A program made the translations under genes and the position numbers. The notes beneath the pieces were generated by a model that did not search any database, was not told the origin of the DNA, and saw only the letters and a list, made by a program, of their open reading frames with translations. Below are positions 16,563-25,992 of a stretch of 64,000 nucleotides of DNA, piece by piece (position 1 is the stretch's first letter; the number at the start of each line of letters is the position of its first letter). The stretch is from Alcaligenaceae bacterium SAGV5 (lineage in GTDB: Bacteria > Pseudomonadota > Gammaproteobacteria > Burkholderiales > Burkholderiaceae_B), in the NCBI GenBank assembly GCA_009360345.1, contig SPDP01000001.1:930001-994000 (forward strand). Reading direction: 5' to 3'.

Positions 16563-17309
16563 TCAGGCGGTTCCCGCCGCGTCCATCGCGTTCGCGTTGC
16601 CGTTGAACAGATCCGCCGGCAGATGCCTGACCGCCTCATAGGTCGTGCTGATGTGCTCGGACAGCAACTGGCCGGCGCGCTCCCCATCCCGCGCCAGCGA
16701 GGCTTCCAGGATGTTGCGGTGCTCGTCGTGCACGTCGCGCGGAATCGGCTTGCGGGTGACGACCAGCCGCCGGTAGCGCTCGGCCTGCTGGTACAGGATG
16801 CCCAGGAAATGGTGCATCCAGCGCGAGGTACAGGCGCTGATCAGCGCCTGGTGGAACTCGCGGTTGCGGTCTTCCCATTCGTCGAAGCGGTTGACGGGGT
16901 TGGTGGCCAGCCGTTCCTCGGCCCGGCTCAGGCGATGGAAGGCGGCGATGATGCGGCTTTCCCAGACGTCGTCGCCGGCCTGGATGGACTGTCGCAGGGC
17001 TTCGCATTCCAGCAGGATGCGATTGCGGGTGATGTCCAGGAAATCTTCCATCGAGATGGGCGTGACGTGGAAGCCGCGCTGGCCGTGGGAGACCACCAGC
17101 GCGTCGGACACGAGCAGCGACAGCGCCTCGCGCAGCGTGCCCGCGCCGACCCCATACGAATCTTTCAAGTGCTCCACGCGCAGGCGCGAGCCGGGCGGGA
17201 GCTTGCCTTCGATGATGTCGCGGCGCAGGGCGGCATAGGCCGTGCCCACGAGCGTGGTGGGAGCGGCGGCGTGCGCCAGGGGCGGTAGTTCCAATGGGAT
17301 TCCAGGCAT
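16563..17309 (-). CDS. GntR family regulator, FCD (FadR) subfamily
   Basis: This 248-residue protein has an N-terminal winged helix (LRRDIIEGKLPPGSRLRVEH, then YGVGAGTLREALSLLVSDAL) and an all-helical FCD ligand-binding domain. The latter includes LLECEALRQSI and the metal-site-like NREFHQALISAC. It is divergent from the dioxygenase operon starting at 17503. Two adjacent perfect palindromes lie in the shared intergenic region. It therefore probably represses the catabolic operon until its aromatic or CoA-type ligand appears. Confidence 0.88.
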   Translation of the reverse strand: MPGIPLELPPLAHAAAPTTLVGTAYAALRRDIIEGKLPPGSRLRVEHLKDSYGVGAGTLREALSLLVSDALVVSHGQRGFHVTPISMEDFLDITRNRILLECEALRQSIQAGDDVWESRIIAAFHRLSRAEERLATNPVNRFDEWEDRNREFHQALISACTSRWMHHFLGILYQQAERYRRLVVTRKPIPRDVHDEHRNILEASLARDGERAGQLLSEHISTTYEAVRHLPADLFNGNANAMDAAGTA

Positions 17310-17349
17310 GCGTCTCGGGCGGCTGCGTGCCCCCTCTCATGAGCGATGG

Positions 17350-17372
17350 CTAGATTCTAGTCGATTCTCGAC
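17350..17372. promoter_or_regulatory. Two adjacent palindromes, candidate GntR operators
   Basis: CTAGATTCTAG (17350-17360) and GTCGATTCTCGAC (17360-17372) are both perfect inverted repeats sharing the ATTCT core. They lie between the GntR start (17309) and the dioxygenase start (17503). AT-rich DNA with AAATATTT and ATATTTT follows to 17450 and is the likely promoter. No gene fits in 17310-17502. Confidence 0.55.
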
Positions 17373-17502
17373 GAAATCCTCTCGTATTAGGGAAATCCAT
17401 AAAATCTCGATAAAAATATTTCCAACCGATATTTTGTGGCGTATCGTGTCTGTCTACGAACGTGCAGGGGGCTGCTTCCATGGCCCCAAGCTGGAGACAC
17501 CG

Positions 17503-18366
17503 GTGATTCATCTACACGACATCCGCTACGTGCGGCTCGGCACGCCCGACCTGGACGGCTCGGTGCGCTACGCAACCGAAGTCCTGGGCCTGGAAGTGGC
17601 CCGCCGCGACGGCAAGGCGGTCTATCTGAAGTCCGACAGCCGCGATCACACGCTCTGCTATTTCGAAGGCGATCCGCGCGACCATACCTCGGCTTTCGAG
17701 GTCGATACGCCCGGGGAACTGGACCAGGCCATGGCGCTGCTGGAGCAGTCCGGCTACGCGGCCACCCGTGGCAGTGTCGAGGAAGCCGAGAAGCGCCACG
17801 TGCGCGACTTCATCAACTTCAAGGACCCGTCGGGCAACAGCGTCGACCTGGTCCACGCGCCGCACCACAGCGGCCGCCGCTATTTCCCGTCGCGCGATGC
17901 GGGCATCACGGGGTTCAGCCACATCGGCCTGCGCACCCTCAATCCCCGCCGCGACGAAGCCTTCTGGACCCAGTTGCTCAGCGCCAAGGTCAGCGACCGC
18001 ATCGGCGAGGCGCCCCTGCTGCGCATCGACGAAGTGCACCACAAGATCGCGCTGTTCCCGTCCAGCTATCCGGGCGTGCAGCACATCAACCATCAGGTCG
18101 AAAGCATCGACGATGTGATGCGGGCCTATTACATCCTGCTGGAGAAGCGCATTCCCATCCGCTTCGGCCCCGGCCGCCATCCGACCTCGGGCGCGATGTT
18201 CCTGTATTTCGAAGGTCCGGACGGCATGATCTATGAGTATTCGACGGGCGTGCGCCTGATCACCGAAGAGGACGAGAAGACCTACCGTCCCCGCACCTTC
18301 CCCGCCATCCCGTCGTCGTTCTGCATGTGGGGATCCAAACCCGATATTCCGGAGTTCAAGACTTGA
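17503..18366 (+). CDS. Type I extradiol (VOC superfamily) dioxygenase
   Basis: The 287-residue protein has two vicinal-oxygen-chelate modules. The N-terminal one (VIHLHDIRYVRLGTPDLDGS) is probably structural. The C-terminal one carries the candidate 2-His-1-Glu iron site: GFSHIGLRT, VQHINHQVE and a Glu in GMIYEYSTG. This is the family of 2,3-dihydroxybiphenyl and catechol 2,3-dioxygenases, which cleave dihydroxylated rings next to the diol. The GTG at 17503 follows GGAG by 6 bases. The gene opens an operon with a semialdehyde dehydrogenase and 4-oxalocrotonate tautomerase, supporting a meta-cleavage role. The natural substrate is unknown. Confidence 0.88.
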   Translation: MIHLHDIRYVRLGTPDLDGSVRYATEVLGLEVARRDGKAVYLKSDSRDHTLCYFEGDPRDHTSAFEVDTPGELDQAMALLEQSGYAATRGSVEEAEKRHVRDFINFKDPSGNSVDLVHAPHHSGRRYFPSRDAGITGFSHIGLRTLNPRRDEAFWTQLLSAKVSDRIGEAPLLRIDEVHHKIALFPSSYPGVQHINHQVESIDDVMRAYYILLEKRIPIRFGPGRHPTSGAMFLYFEGPDGMIYEYSTGVRLITEEDEKTYRPRTFPAIPSSFCMWGSKPDIPEFKT

Positions 18367-19064
18367 GCCAGCACGACAATGCACCGACCGCCCGGCAGCA
18401 GAGCCTGGTGCGGGCGGCGGCGCGCGCCCTGGCGCGTGCCAATCTGGTCCATGCCTACGGCCATTGCAGCCTGCGGCTGGACGCCGACCGTTTCCTGGTC
18501 TGCGCCGCCAGGCCCATGGGCATGATCGGCCCGCACGAGGCCGGCACCGTGGTGCCGGTGAACGGCGAACTGCCCGAGGGCGTGCTGGGCGAAGTCCGCA
18601 TCCACCAGCATATCTATCGCTTGCGCCCCGAGGTCGGGGCGGTGATCCGCAGCATGCCGCGCGACGTGATGACCCTGTCGTCCGCGCGCGTGACGCCGGC
18701 GCCGCGCCATGGCATGGGTTCGTATTTCTCGCCGGCCGTGCCGCTGTGGGACGATCCTCAACTGATCCGGACCGACGAACAGGCCGCGGGCGTGGCCGCG
18801 AAGCTGGGCGCCGCCTCGGCCGTGGTCATGCGCGGCAACGGCGCGGTGGTGGCCGCGCCCAGCATCGAGCAGGCCGTGGTGCTGAACTGGTACCTCGAGG
18901 ACGCCGCGCGCATCGAGCTGCAACTGCGCGCGGCCGGATTGGCCGACGGTCCGACGCTGTCGCCGGAAGAGGCCGCCCGCCGCGCCACCGGCGCCGGCCG
19001 CATCTTCGAACGCATGTGGGAATACCTGTGCGACGGGGATCCCGAATTTGCAGATGTCATCTAA
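18363..19064 (+). CDS. Class II aldolase/adducin family protein with altered metal site
   Basis: This 233-residue protein has the class II aldolase/adducin fold: ANLVHAYGHCSLRLDADRFL, GEVRIHQHIYRLRPEVGAVI and the C-terminal region GRIFERMWEYL. In L-fuculose-phosphate aldolase the zinc is held by HxH and a later NHG histidine. Here the equivalent positions read IRSM and GNG, so all three histidines appear replaced, while the Glu is kept. It may be a hydrolase, decarboxylase or inactive paralogue. The TTG start overlaps the upstream TGA (TTGA at 18363-18366) with GGAG 8 bases before, so translation is coupled to the dioxygenase. Confidence 0.8.
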   Translation: MSQHDNAPTARQQSLVRAAARALARANLVHAYGHCSLRLDADRFLVCAARPMGMIGPHEAGTVVPVNGELPEGVLGEVRIHQHIYRLRPEVGAVIRSMPRDVMTLSSARVTPAPRHGMGSYFSPAVPLWDDPQLIRTDEQAAGVAAKLGAASAVVMRGNGAVVAAPSIEQAVVLNWYLEDAARIELQLRAAGLADGPTLSPEEAARRATGAGRIFERMWEYLCDGDPEFADVI

Positions 19065-19074
19065 AGGTATGTCC

Positions 19075-20529
19075 ATGAACGAATTCAAGAATTTCATCAA
19101 TGGCCAGTGGGTCGCCACCGGCAAGACCTTCGAGAACCGCAATCCCGTCGACAACAGCCTGATCGGCCCGGTGCACGAAGCCGGCCAGGCCGAGGTCGAC
19201 GCCGCCGTGCGCGCCGCCCGGGCGGCGCTGTCCGGCCCGTGGGCGACGATGAAGGTCCAGCAGCGCGTGGAGATGCTGCATGCCATCGCCGATGGCATCA
19301 CCCGCCGCTTCGATGATTTCCTGGCGGCCGAGATGGCCGACACCGGCAAGCCGCACGTGCTGGCCAGCCACGTGGACATCCCGCGCGGCGCCGCCAACTT
19401 CAAGGTTTTCGCCGACCTGATCCGCAACGTGCCGGGCGAAAGCTTCGACATGGAAACCCCCGACAACGGCTTCGCGCTGAACTACTCGGTGCGCGTGCCG
19501 CGCGGCGTGATCGGCGTGGTCTGCCCGTGGAACCTGCCGCTGCTGCTGATGACCTGGAAGGTCGGTCCGGCCCTGGCCTGCGGCAACACCGTCGTGGTCA
19601 AGCCTTCGGAAGAAACGCCCGCCACCGCCACGCTGCTGGGCGAGGTCATGAATGAAGTGGGCGTGCCGCCGGGCGTCTACAACGTGGTCCACGGCTTCGG
19701 ACCGGACTCCGCCGGCGAGTTCCTGACCCGCCATCCCGACGTGGACGGCATCACTTTCACCGGCGAGACCCGCACCGGCGAGGCCATCATGCAGGCCGCC
19801 GCCAAGGGCGTGCGCCCGGTGTCGTTCGAGCTGGGCGGCAAGAACCCCGGCATCGTCTTCGCCGACGCCGATTTCGACAAGGCCGTGGCCGGCATCGCCC
19901 GCTCGTCCTTCGAAAACAGCGGCCAGGTGTGCCTGGGCACGGAGCGCGTCTACGTGCAGCGTCCCATCTTCGAGAAGTTCGTCGCCGCGCTCAAGGCCAA
20001 GGCCGAAGCGTTCAAGCTGGGCGACCCGCATGACCATGCCACCAACTTCGGTCCGCTGGTCTCGCAGGTGCATCGCGAGAAGGTCCTGGGCTATTACGCC
20101 AAGGCCCGCGAGGAAGGCGCCACCGTCGTGACCGGCGGCGGCGTGCCCGACATGCCCGGCGCCATGGGCCAGGGCGCCTGGGTGCAGCCCACGATCTGGA
20201 CCGGCCTGCCCCAGAGCGCCGCGGTCATCCGCGAGGAGATCTTCGGCCCCTGCTGCCACATCACGCCCTTCGACACGGAAGAAGAGGTCATCAAGATGGC
20301 CAACGACACGCCGTACGGCCTGGCCGCCACGGTGTGGACGCAGAACGTGGGCACCGCCCACCGCCTGGGCAAGGCGCTGAACGTCGGCATCTGCTGGGTG
20401 AACTCGTGGTTCCTGCGCGACCTGCGCACCTCCTTCGGCGGCGCCAAGCAATCGGGCATCGGCCGCGAGGGCGGGGTGCACTCGCTGGAGTTCTACACCG
20501 AACTGCGCAACGTCTGCGTGAAACTGTAA
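19075..20529 (+). CDS. 2-hydroxymuconate semialdehyde dehydrogenase-like aldehyde dehydrogenase
   Basis: The 484-residue NAD-dependent dehydrogenase begins MNEFKNFINGQWVATGKTFE and carries VCPWNLPLLLMTWKVGPALA, FTGETRTGEAI, the general base FELGGKNPG and the nucleophile NSGQVCLGTE. The overall sequence style matches the DmpC/XylG/HpaE group that oxidises meta-cleavage semialdehydes to dicarboxylates. The ATG at 19075 is 7 bases from AAAGG; the ATG at 19069 is too close. Together with the preceding dioxygenase and following tautomerase it makes the oxidative (4-oxalocrotonate) branch. Confidence 0.9.
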   Translation: MNEFKNFINGQWVATGKTFENRNPVDNSLIGPVHEAGQAEVDAAVRAARAALSGPWATMKVQQRVEMLHAIADGITRRFDDFLAAEMADTGKPHVLASHVDIPRGAANFKVFADLIRNVPGESFDMETPDNGFALNYSVRVPRGVIGVVCPWNLPLLLMTWKVGPALACGNTVVVKPSEETPATATLLGEVMNEVGVPPGVYNVVHGFGPDSAGEFLTRHPDVDGITFTGETRTGEAIMQAAAKGVRPVSFELGGKNPGIVFADADFDKAVAGIARSSFENSGQVCLGTERVYVQRPIFEKFVAALKAKAEAFKLGDPHDHATNFGPLVSQVHREKVLGYYAKAREEGATVVTGGGVPDMPGAMGQGAWVQPTIWTGLPQSAAVIREEIFGPCCHITPFDTEEEVIKMANDTPYGLAATVWTQNVGTAHRLGKALNVGICWVNSWFLRDLRTSFGGAKQSGIGREGGVHSLEFYTELRNVCVKL

Positions 20530-20539
20530 GGAGCACGCC

Positions 20540-20731
20540 ATGCCTCTCATCCAGGTGCAAATGATGGAGGGCCGCACCGACGAACAGCGCGCGGCCCTGA
20601 TCGAGGAATTGACCGAAGCGACCCACCGCGCCATCGGCGCTCCGCGCGAGTCCGTGCGCGTGGTGCTGGTCGAAGTGCCCAAGACGAATTTCGGGATCGG
20701 CGGCAAGACCGCCAAGGCGCTGGGGCGCTGA
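20540..20731 (+). CDS. 4-oxalocrotonate tautomerase
   Basis: This 63-residue protein starts MPLIQVQMMEGRTDEQRAAL, so the mature N-terminal Pro1 is the catalytic base, with an Arg near position 11. The size is standard for the hexameric tautomerase. It converts 2-hydroxymuconate to 2-oxo-3-hexenedioate after the dehydrogenase step. It lies 10 bases after that gene behind a GGAG site. No decarboxylase, hydratase or aldolase of the canonical lower pathway is in the window. Confidence 0.93.
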   Translation: MPLIQVQMMEGRTDEQRAALIEELTEATHRAIGAPRESVRVVLVEVPKTNFGIGGKTAKALGR

Positions 20732-20766
20732 TTTCCCGCTATTTCCCGACGAAGGAGACATAGTCG

Positions 20767-21930
20767 ATGATGAAGAAACAAACCGCCGTCCTGATCGCGG
20801 CGGCCCTGATGGCCGCCGGCGCCGCGCATGCCGAGGTCAAGGTTGGTTTTTCCGGCGTGCTGTCGGGTCCCATGGCCGCGCTGGGCCAGGACCAGTACGA
20901 CGGTTTCATGCTGGCCGTCGAACAACTGGGCGGCAAGCTGGGCGGCCAGCCCGTCACCGTGCTGCGCGAGGATGACCAGCTCAAGCCGGACGTGGGCGCG
21001 CAGATCGTCCAGAAGTTCATCGAGCGCGACAAGGTCGACGCCATCGTCGGCCTGGGTTTCTCGAACGTGCTGATGGCCGAGATCCGCCGCATCAAGGATG
21101 CCGGCGTCGTCGCGTTGTCGACCAACGCGGGCCCGGCCCCGATCGCGGGCAAGAGCTGCATGGCCAACCTGTTCGTGATGGGCTGGCAGAACGATGGCAT
21201 GTCCGAGGCCATGGGCAAGTACGCCAAGGAGCAGGGCTACAAGAACGTCTACCTGATGACGTCGAACTACCAGGCCGGCAAGGACAAGCTGGCCGGCTTC
21301 AAGCGCTTTTACGGCGGTACGATCCAGAACGAGGTCTACACCCCGCTGGGCCAGCTCGACTACGCGGCCGAGATCGCCGCCGTGCAGAGCGCCAAGCCCG
21401 ACGCGCTGTTCGTGTTCTATCCCGGCGGCGTGGGCGTGAACTTCGTGCGCCAGTTGAACCAGGCGGGCCTGATGGGCAAGCTGCCGTTCCTGTCCGAGAG
21501 CCTGATCGACTCCAACTCGCTGGCCGCGCTCAAGCAGCAGGCGATCGGCTCGGTCTACGGCACGCCGTGGGCGCCGGTGCTCGACAATCCGCAGAACAAG
21601 AAATTCGTGGCGGGCTACGAGGCCAAGTACAAGCGTCCTCCCACCGAGTACGCGGTGGCCGCCTATGACGCCGCCTACCTGCTGGATGCGGCCATCACCA
21701 AGCTGGGTGGCAAGGTGTCGAACAAGAAGGCCTTCGCGGCCGCCGTCAAGGAAGCCGGTTCCAAGTTTCCCACGGCTCGCGGCAAGTTCGCCTTCAACAC
21801 CAACAACATGCCCATCCAGCACTACTACGCCTACGAGATCGTCAAGAGCGGCGACGGCGTGGGCTACAAGCAGCTGTCGCAGGTCCTGACGGACCACAAG
21901 GACGCCTACGCTGCTGAATGCAAGATGTAG
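20767..21930 (+). CDS. HAAT-type ABC transporter substrate-binding protein (LivK family)
   Basis: The 387-residue protein has a cleavable signal peptide (residues 1-22, ending AAHA). The type I periplasmic binding fold follows: KVGFSGVLSGPMAALGQDQY, EDDQLKPDVGAQIVQKFIER and YAVAAYDAAYLLDAA. Genes for both permeases and both ATPases follow on the same strand. Coexpression with ring-cleavage enzymes suggests it captures an aromatic acid rather than an amino acid. Its stop codon is followed immediately by a palindromic repeat element and a 361-base gap before the first permease gene. Confidence 0.9.
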   Translation: MMKKQTAVLIAAALMAAGAAHAEVKVGFSGVLSGPMAALGQDQYDGFMLAVEQLGGKLGGQPVTVLREDDQLKPDVGAQIVQKFIERDKVDAIVGLGFSNVLMAEIRRIKDAGVVALSTNAGPAPIAGKSCMANLFVMGWQNDGMSEAMGKYAKEQGYKNVYLMTSNYQAGKDKLAGFKRFYGGTIQNEVYTPLGQLDYAAEIAAVQSAKPDALFVFYPGGVGVNFVRQLNQAGLMGKLPFLSESLIDSNSLAALKQQAIGSVYGTPWAPVLDNPQNKKFVAGYEAKYKRPPTEYAVAAYDAAYLLDAAITKLGGKVSNKKAFAAAVKEAGSKFPTARGKFAFNTNNMPIQHYYAYEIVKSGDGVGYKQLSQVLTDHKDAYAAECKM

Positions 21931-22012
21931 ACCCCCCCCTACGCGCTGACGCGCGCCCCCCAGGGGGCGATGCGGGTGGACCGGCAAAGCCGGATCCACC
22001 GCATCCTGGGTC
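21931..22012. repeat. Palindromic intergenic repeat, full copy
   Basis: It begins right after the substrate-binding gene stop. The main feature is a 37-base hairpin (21969-22005) with arms GATGCGG..GTGGA..CCGGC and GCCGG..TCCAC..CGCATC around an AAA loop, preceded by a GCCCCCCAGGGGGC hairpin. It closely matches 23207-23321 and is related to 25850-25931. It may block exonucleases or attenuate transcription into livH. Confidence 0.85.
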
Positions 22013-22054
22013 TTTGTGGGGTCGTCTTGGTGCGGAGTACCGTTTACTTGCCCT

Positions 22055-22139
22055 GATCCAGGGCGCCGTGGATCCGGCTTTGCCGGTCCGCCAGCGCCGC
22101 CCCCTTGAGGGGGCCCGCGTAAGCGGGTAGGGGGTGGGC
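22055..22139. repeat. Palindromic intergenic repeat, inverted copy
   Basis: Reverse-complement orientation of the same family (GTGGATCCGGCTTTGCCGG and CCCCCTTGAGGGGG), closest to the variant at 25850. The two opposed copies bracket 42 bases. The rest of 22140-22291 is a leader for the downstream permease gene with no other feature seen. Confidence 0.85.
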
Positions 22140-22291
22140 TTTCCTTCAGGGGTGGCACCGATGGATGGCGATGACGGGCGCCGTTATGCTGGGTGGCGAT
22201 CGCCGCCACGGGATCGGGGAGTGCATGGGCACTAAGAACGAAAGAACCGGGTATGCGGGGAAGACCCGGGTTTTGACACGGAAGTCTGTCA

Positions 22292-23206
22292 ATGAATAGT
22301 TCGCTGTTTTTGTCGCAGTTGCTCAATGGTGTGCAGCTAGGCGTGCTGTTGTTCCTGCTGTCGTCAGGGTTGACCCTGATCTTCGGCATCATGAATTTCA
22401 TCAACCTCGCGCACGGCTCGCTGTACATGGTCGGCGCGTTCATCGGGGCGGCCAGCTATAACGCGAGCGGGTCGTTCATCTTCGCCATCGCCGCGGCCAT
22501 CATCGCCGCCGGGCTGGTGGGGCTGCTGCTGGAGCATCTGGTCGCCAGGCCGCTGTACCGGCACGACCACCTGTACCAGGTGCTCGCCACCTTCGGCCTG
22601 ATGATGTTCTTCAATGAACTGGCCATCGTCGTTTTCGGCAATCGCCCCTATTACGCGGCCATTCCATCGGTCCTGAACGGCGCGGTGACGCTGTTCGGCT
22701 CGCAGTATCCCGTCTACCGTATCCTGATCATCGCGGTCGGCGTGCTGGTGGCGCTGGGTGCCTGGTACCTGATCCAGAAGACGCGCTTCGGCATGCTGAT
22801 ACGGGCCGGGGCCAGCAACTCGCCCATGGTCAGCGTGCTGGGCGTGAACATCGACCTGCTCAAGAAGCTGCTGTTCATGCTCGGGGCGGGGCTGGCAGGC
22901 CTGGCGGGCGCGCTGGCCGGGCCCATCCTGTCGGTGCAGTCCGGCATGGGCGAGCCGGTCCTGATCCTGGCGCTGGTGGTCATCGTGGTGGGCGGCATCG
23001 GCTCGATCCGCGGCGCGCTGGTGGCGGCGATGCTCATCGCCGTGATCGACACGCTGGGACGCGCCTACATTCCTCACATGCTGGGCTCGTTCATGCAGCC
23101 GGCCTCGGCCAACGCCGTCGGTCCGGCGACCGCCTCCATGCTGATCTACATACTGATGGCGCTGGTGCTGGCGTTCCGGCCCAACGGCATCCTGAGCAAG
23201 AGGTAA
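22292..23206 (+). CDS. HAAT ABC transporter permease, LivH family
   Basis: The 304-residue inner-membrane permease has about eight hydrophobic segments. It carries the LivH signature GLTLIFGIMNFINLAHGSLY near residue 35 and VVGGIGSIRGALVAAMLIAV near the C-terminus. It forms the channel with the LivM-like protein encoded next. The ATG at 22292 follows GGAAG. A repeat element intervenes between this gene and both neighbours, unusual for permease genes that are normally overlapping. Confidence 0.92.
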   Translation: MNSSLFLSQLLNGVQLGVLLFLLSSGLTLIFGIMNFINLAHGSLYMVGAFIGAASYNASGSFIFAIAAAIIAAGLVGLLLEHLVARPLYRHDHLYQVLATFGLMMFFNELAIVVFGNRPYYAAIPSVLNGAVTLFGSQYPVYRILIIAVGVLVALGAWYLIQKTRFGMLIRAGASNSPMVSVLGVNIDLLKKLLFMLGAGLAGLAGALAGPILSVQSGMGEPVLILALVVIVVGGIGSIRGALVAAMLIAVIDTLGRAYIPHMLGSFMQPASANAVGPATASMLIYILMALVLAFRPNGILSKR

Positions 23207-23321
23207 CCCCCCCTACGCGCTTACGCGCGCAAGGGAAGCCCACCCCCTACGCCCTTCGGGCGCCCCCTCAAGGGGGCGATGCGGGTGGACCGGCAAAGCC
23301 GGATCCACCGCATCCTGGGTC
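23207..23321. repeat. Palindromic intergenic repeat between livH- and livM-like genes
   Basis: This copy starts immediately after the LivH stop. It contains an extra head segment (CCCACCCCCTACGCCCTTCG), the CGCCCCCTCAAGGGGGCG hairpin and the complete GATGCGG..CGCATC hairpin (23278-23314). It occupies most of the 177-base gap inside the transport operon. Confidence 0.85.
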
Positions 23322-23383
23322 GAGGGGCGCCTGTTTCATGCAGTGTGGAAGACAGCAATTGAAATTCTTGCAAGGTACATGAC

Positions 23384-24382
23384 ATGAACCGCGTCAAATT
23401 CGGGGCCTGGATGATTCCGGTCTTGTTCATCCTCCTGGCGGCCGTGCCGTTCGTGGCGCAGGCGATAGGCGAGCCGTTCTACGTGACGTTCTTCGCGCGC
23501 GTGCTGGTCTATGCGCTGGCCGCCTGCGCGCTGAACCTCGTGCTGGGCTTCGCCGGCCTGGTCAGCTTCGGCCATGCCATGTTCATCGGCCTGGGCTGCT
23601 ATGCCGTGGGCATACTCAGCTACTACGGCATCAGCGACGGCTGGCTGCAACTGCTGACGGCCGTGGTCGTGTGCGCGCTGGTGGGCCTGGTGGTGGGCAC
23701 CGTGTGCCTGCGCACCTCGGGCATCGGCTTCATCATGATCACGCTGGCCTTCGCCCAGATGTTCTACTTCCTGATGGTCAGCATGACCACCTTCGGCGGC
23801 GACGACGGCCTGAACATCAACGAACCGAGCAACTTCGGACTGTTCGAACTGTCGGACAGCACCGAGGTCTACTGGGCGGCCTGGGCCGTCCTGCTGGCGG
23901 TCACGATATTCCTGGCCCGGCTCAAGAAGTCGCCGTTCGGGATGGTGCTGCAGGCCACCCACATCAACCCGCGCCGCGTCAATGCGTTCGGCTACTCGGT
24001 CTTTCGCGTGCAACTGGCCGCCTATGTCATGTCCGGCGTGCTGACCGGCCTGGCGGGCCTGCTGCTGGCCAACCTGACGGCCTTTGCCTCGCCCAGCTAC
24101 ATGTCGTGGCCGGTGTCGGGGGAACTGATCGTCATGCTGGTCATCGGCGGGCTGGGCACGATCACCGGTCCCATCGTGGGCGCGATCGCCTTCCTCGTCA
24201 TGGAAGAATTCTTCAAGGGCCTGACCCAGCACTGGATGCTGATCATGGGGCCGGTCATCGTCGTGATCGCCCTGCTGAGCAAGAACGGCTTCGCGTGGCT
24301 GACCCGCCGGCGCGAAGAACCCGCCGCGGCGCCAGCCGCGGCCCCCAAGGTCGCCGCCGCTTCCGCGGGAGAATCGCAATGA
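23384..24382 (+). CDS. HAAT ABC transporter permease, LivM family
   Basis: The 332-residue permease has about nine membrane segments and the LivM motif AACALNLVLGFAGLVSFGHAM. A C-terminal GGLGTITGPIVGA block and an Ala/Pro-rich cytoplasmic tail follow. It pairs with the LivH-like protein. The ATG at 23384 follows AAGGT. Its TGA overlaps the ATG of the ATPase gene (ATGA at 24379-24382), indicating coupled translation. Confidence 0.92.
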   Translation: MNRVKFGAWMIPVLFILLAAVPFVAQAIGEPFYVTFFARVLVYALAACALNLVLGFAGLVSFGHAMFIGLGCYAVGILSYYGISDGWLQLLTAVVVCALVGLVVGTVCLRTSGIGFIMITLAFAQMFYFLMVSMTTFGGDDGLNINEPSNFGLFELSDSTEVYWAAWAVLLAVTIFLARLKKSPFGMVLQATHINPRRVNAFGYSVFRVQLAAYVMSGVLTGLAGLLLANLTAFASPSYMSWPVSGELIVMLVIGGLGTITGPIVGAIAFLVMEEFFKGLTQHWMLIMGPVIVVIALLSKNGFAWLTRRREEPAAAPAAAPKVAAASAGESQ

Positions 24383-25134
24383 ACGCCATCGGACTGCGTA
24401 CCCAGGACCTGGTCAAGCGCTTCGGCGGCCTGCGCGCCACCGACGGCGTGACGCTGGAGATCGAACCGGGCGAGTTGCACGCCATCATCGGCCCCAACGG
24501 CGCAGGCAAGACCACGCTCATCAATCTGCTGACCGGCGAGCTGCGCTCGGACGAGGGCAGCATCGTGCTGGGCGGCGAAGAGGTCAGCGGCACGCCGGTG
24601 CAGCAGCGCGTGGGCATGGGGCTGTTGCGCTCCTACCAGATCACGTCCATCTTCGACGCCTTCACGGTGGTCGAGAACGTATGCCTGGCCGCGCTGCGCA
24701 GGAAAGGTGTGCGCTGGGCCGTCTGGAAGCCCATGTCGTCCTACGGGGATGTCATGGAGAAGGCGCGCGCCGTCATCGAGCAGTGCCACCTGTCCGACGT
24801 GGCCGACACCGTGGTGTCCAACCTGGCCTATGGCCAGCGGCGCCAGCTCGAAGTCGCCATGGCACTGGCGGCGGATCCGCGCATCCTGCTGCTGGACGAG
24901 CCCATGGCAGGCATGAGCGCGGCCGAGGGCGCCGCCGCCATCGAACTGCTGCGCTCGCTGAAAGGCCGCTACACCATCCTGCTGATCGAGCACGACATGA
25001 ACGCCGTCTTCTCGCTGGCCGACCGCATCAGCGTGCTGGTCTACGGCAAGATCGTCGCGACTGGCTCGATCGAGGAAATCCGCAATCATCCCGAAGTGCG
25101 CCGCGCCTATCTGGGCGACGACGCCGATGCCTGA
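24379..25134 (+). CDS. HAAT ABC transporter ATP-binding protein, LivG family
   Basis: The 251-residue ATPase has a complete catalytic set: Walker A GPNGAGKTT (about residue 37), a Q-loop region SYQITSIFDAFTVVENV, the variant signature LAYGQRRQLEVA and Walker B LLLDEPMAGM. An H-loop IEHDM follows. The insert between Walker A and signature is typical of LivG. It works with the LivF-like partner encoded 15 bases downstream. Translation is coupled to the LivM gene by a 4-base overlap. Confidence 0.93.
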   Translation: MNAIGLRTQDLVKRFGGLRATDGVTLEIEPGELHAIIGPNGAGKTTLINLLTGELRSDEGSIVLGGEEVSGTPVQQRVGMGLLRSYQITSIFDAFTVVENVCLAALRRKGVRWAVWKPMSSYGDVMEKARAVIEQCHLSDVADTVVSNLAYGQRRQLEVAMALAADPRILLLDEPMAGMSAAEGAAAIELLRSLKGRYTILLIEHDMNAVFSLADRISVLVYGKIVATGSIEEIRNHPEVRRAYLGDDADA

Positions 25135-25149
25135 GGCAGGAGTTCACGC

Positions 25150-25845
<696 letters not shown>

Positions 25846-25849
25846 GGCG

Positions 25850-25931
25850 GGCCCACCCCCTGGCGCTTCGCGCGCCCCTTCAAGGGGCGGCACTGGCGGA
25901 CCGGCAAAGCCGGATCCACGGTGCCCAGGGC
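25850..25931. repeat. Palindromic intergenic repeat after livF-like gene
   Basis: A variant copy: CGCGCCCCTTCAAGGGGCGG hairpin, then a GGACCGGCAAAGCCGGATCC core with the outer arms diverged (ACTGGC versus CACGGTGCC). It resembles the inverted copy at 22055 more than the others. It lies between the transporter and the SDR gene. Confidence 0.8.
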
Positions 25932-25992
25932 CCCCGGTTGAGGACGGCTGGTGTTTTTCCCGTTTGTGGCCATGGGACCACTTGGAGCAGCA

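Noticed and set aside
22140..22291. A small gene in the gap before the livH-like gene
   Set aside because: No frame with a plausible start, ribosome binding site and coding bias was found; it looks like leader and repeat DNA.
19057..22443. A 1128-residue open frame on the minus strand across the dehydrogenase and transporter genes
   Set aside because: It is antisense to several confidently identified genes and has His/Arg/Gly-rich composition typical of GC-rich shadow frames; no domain is recognisable.
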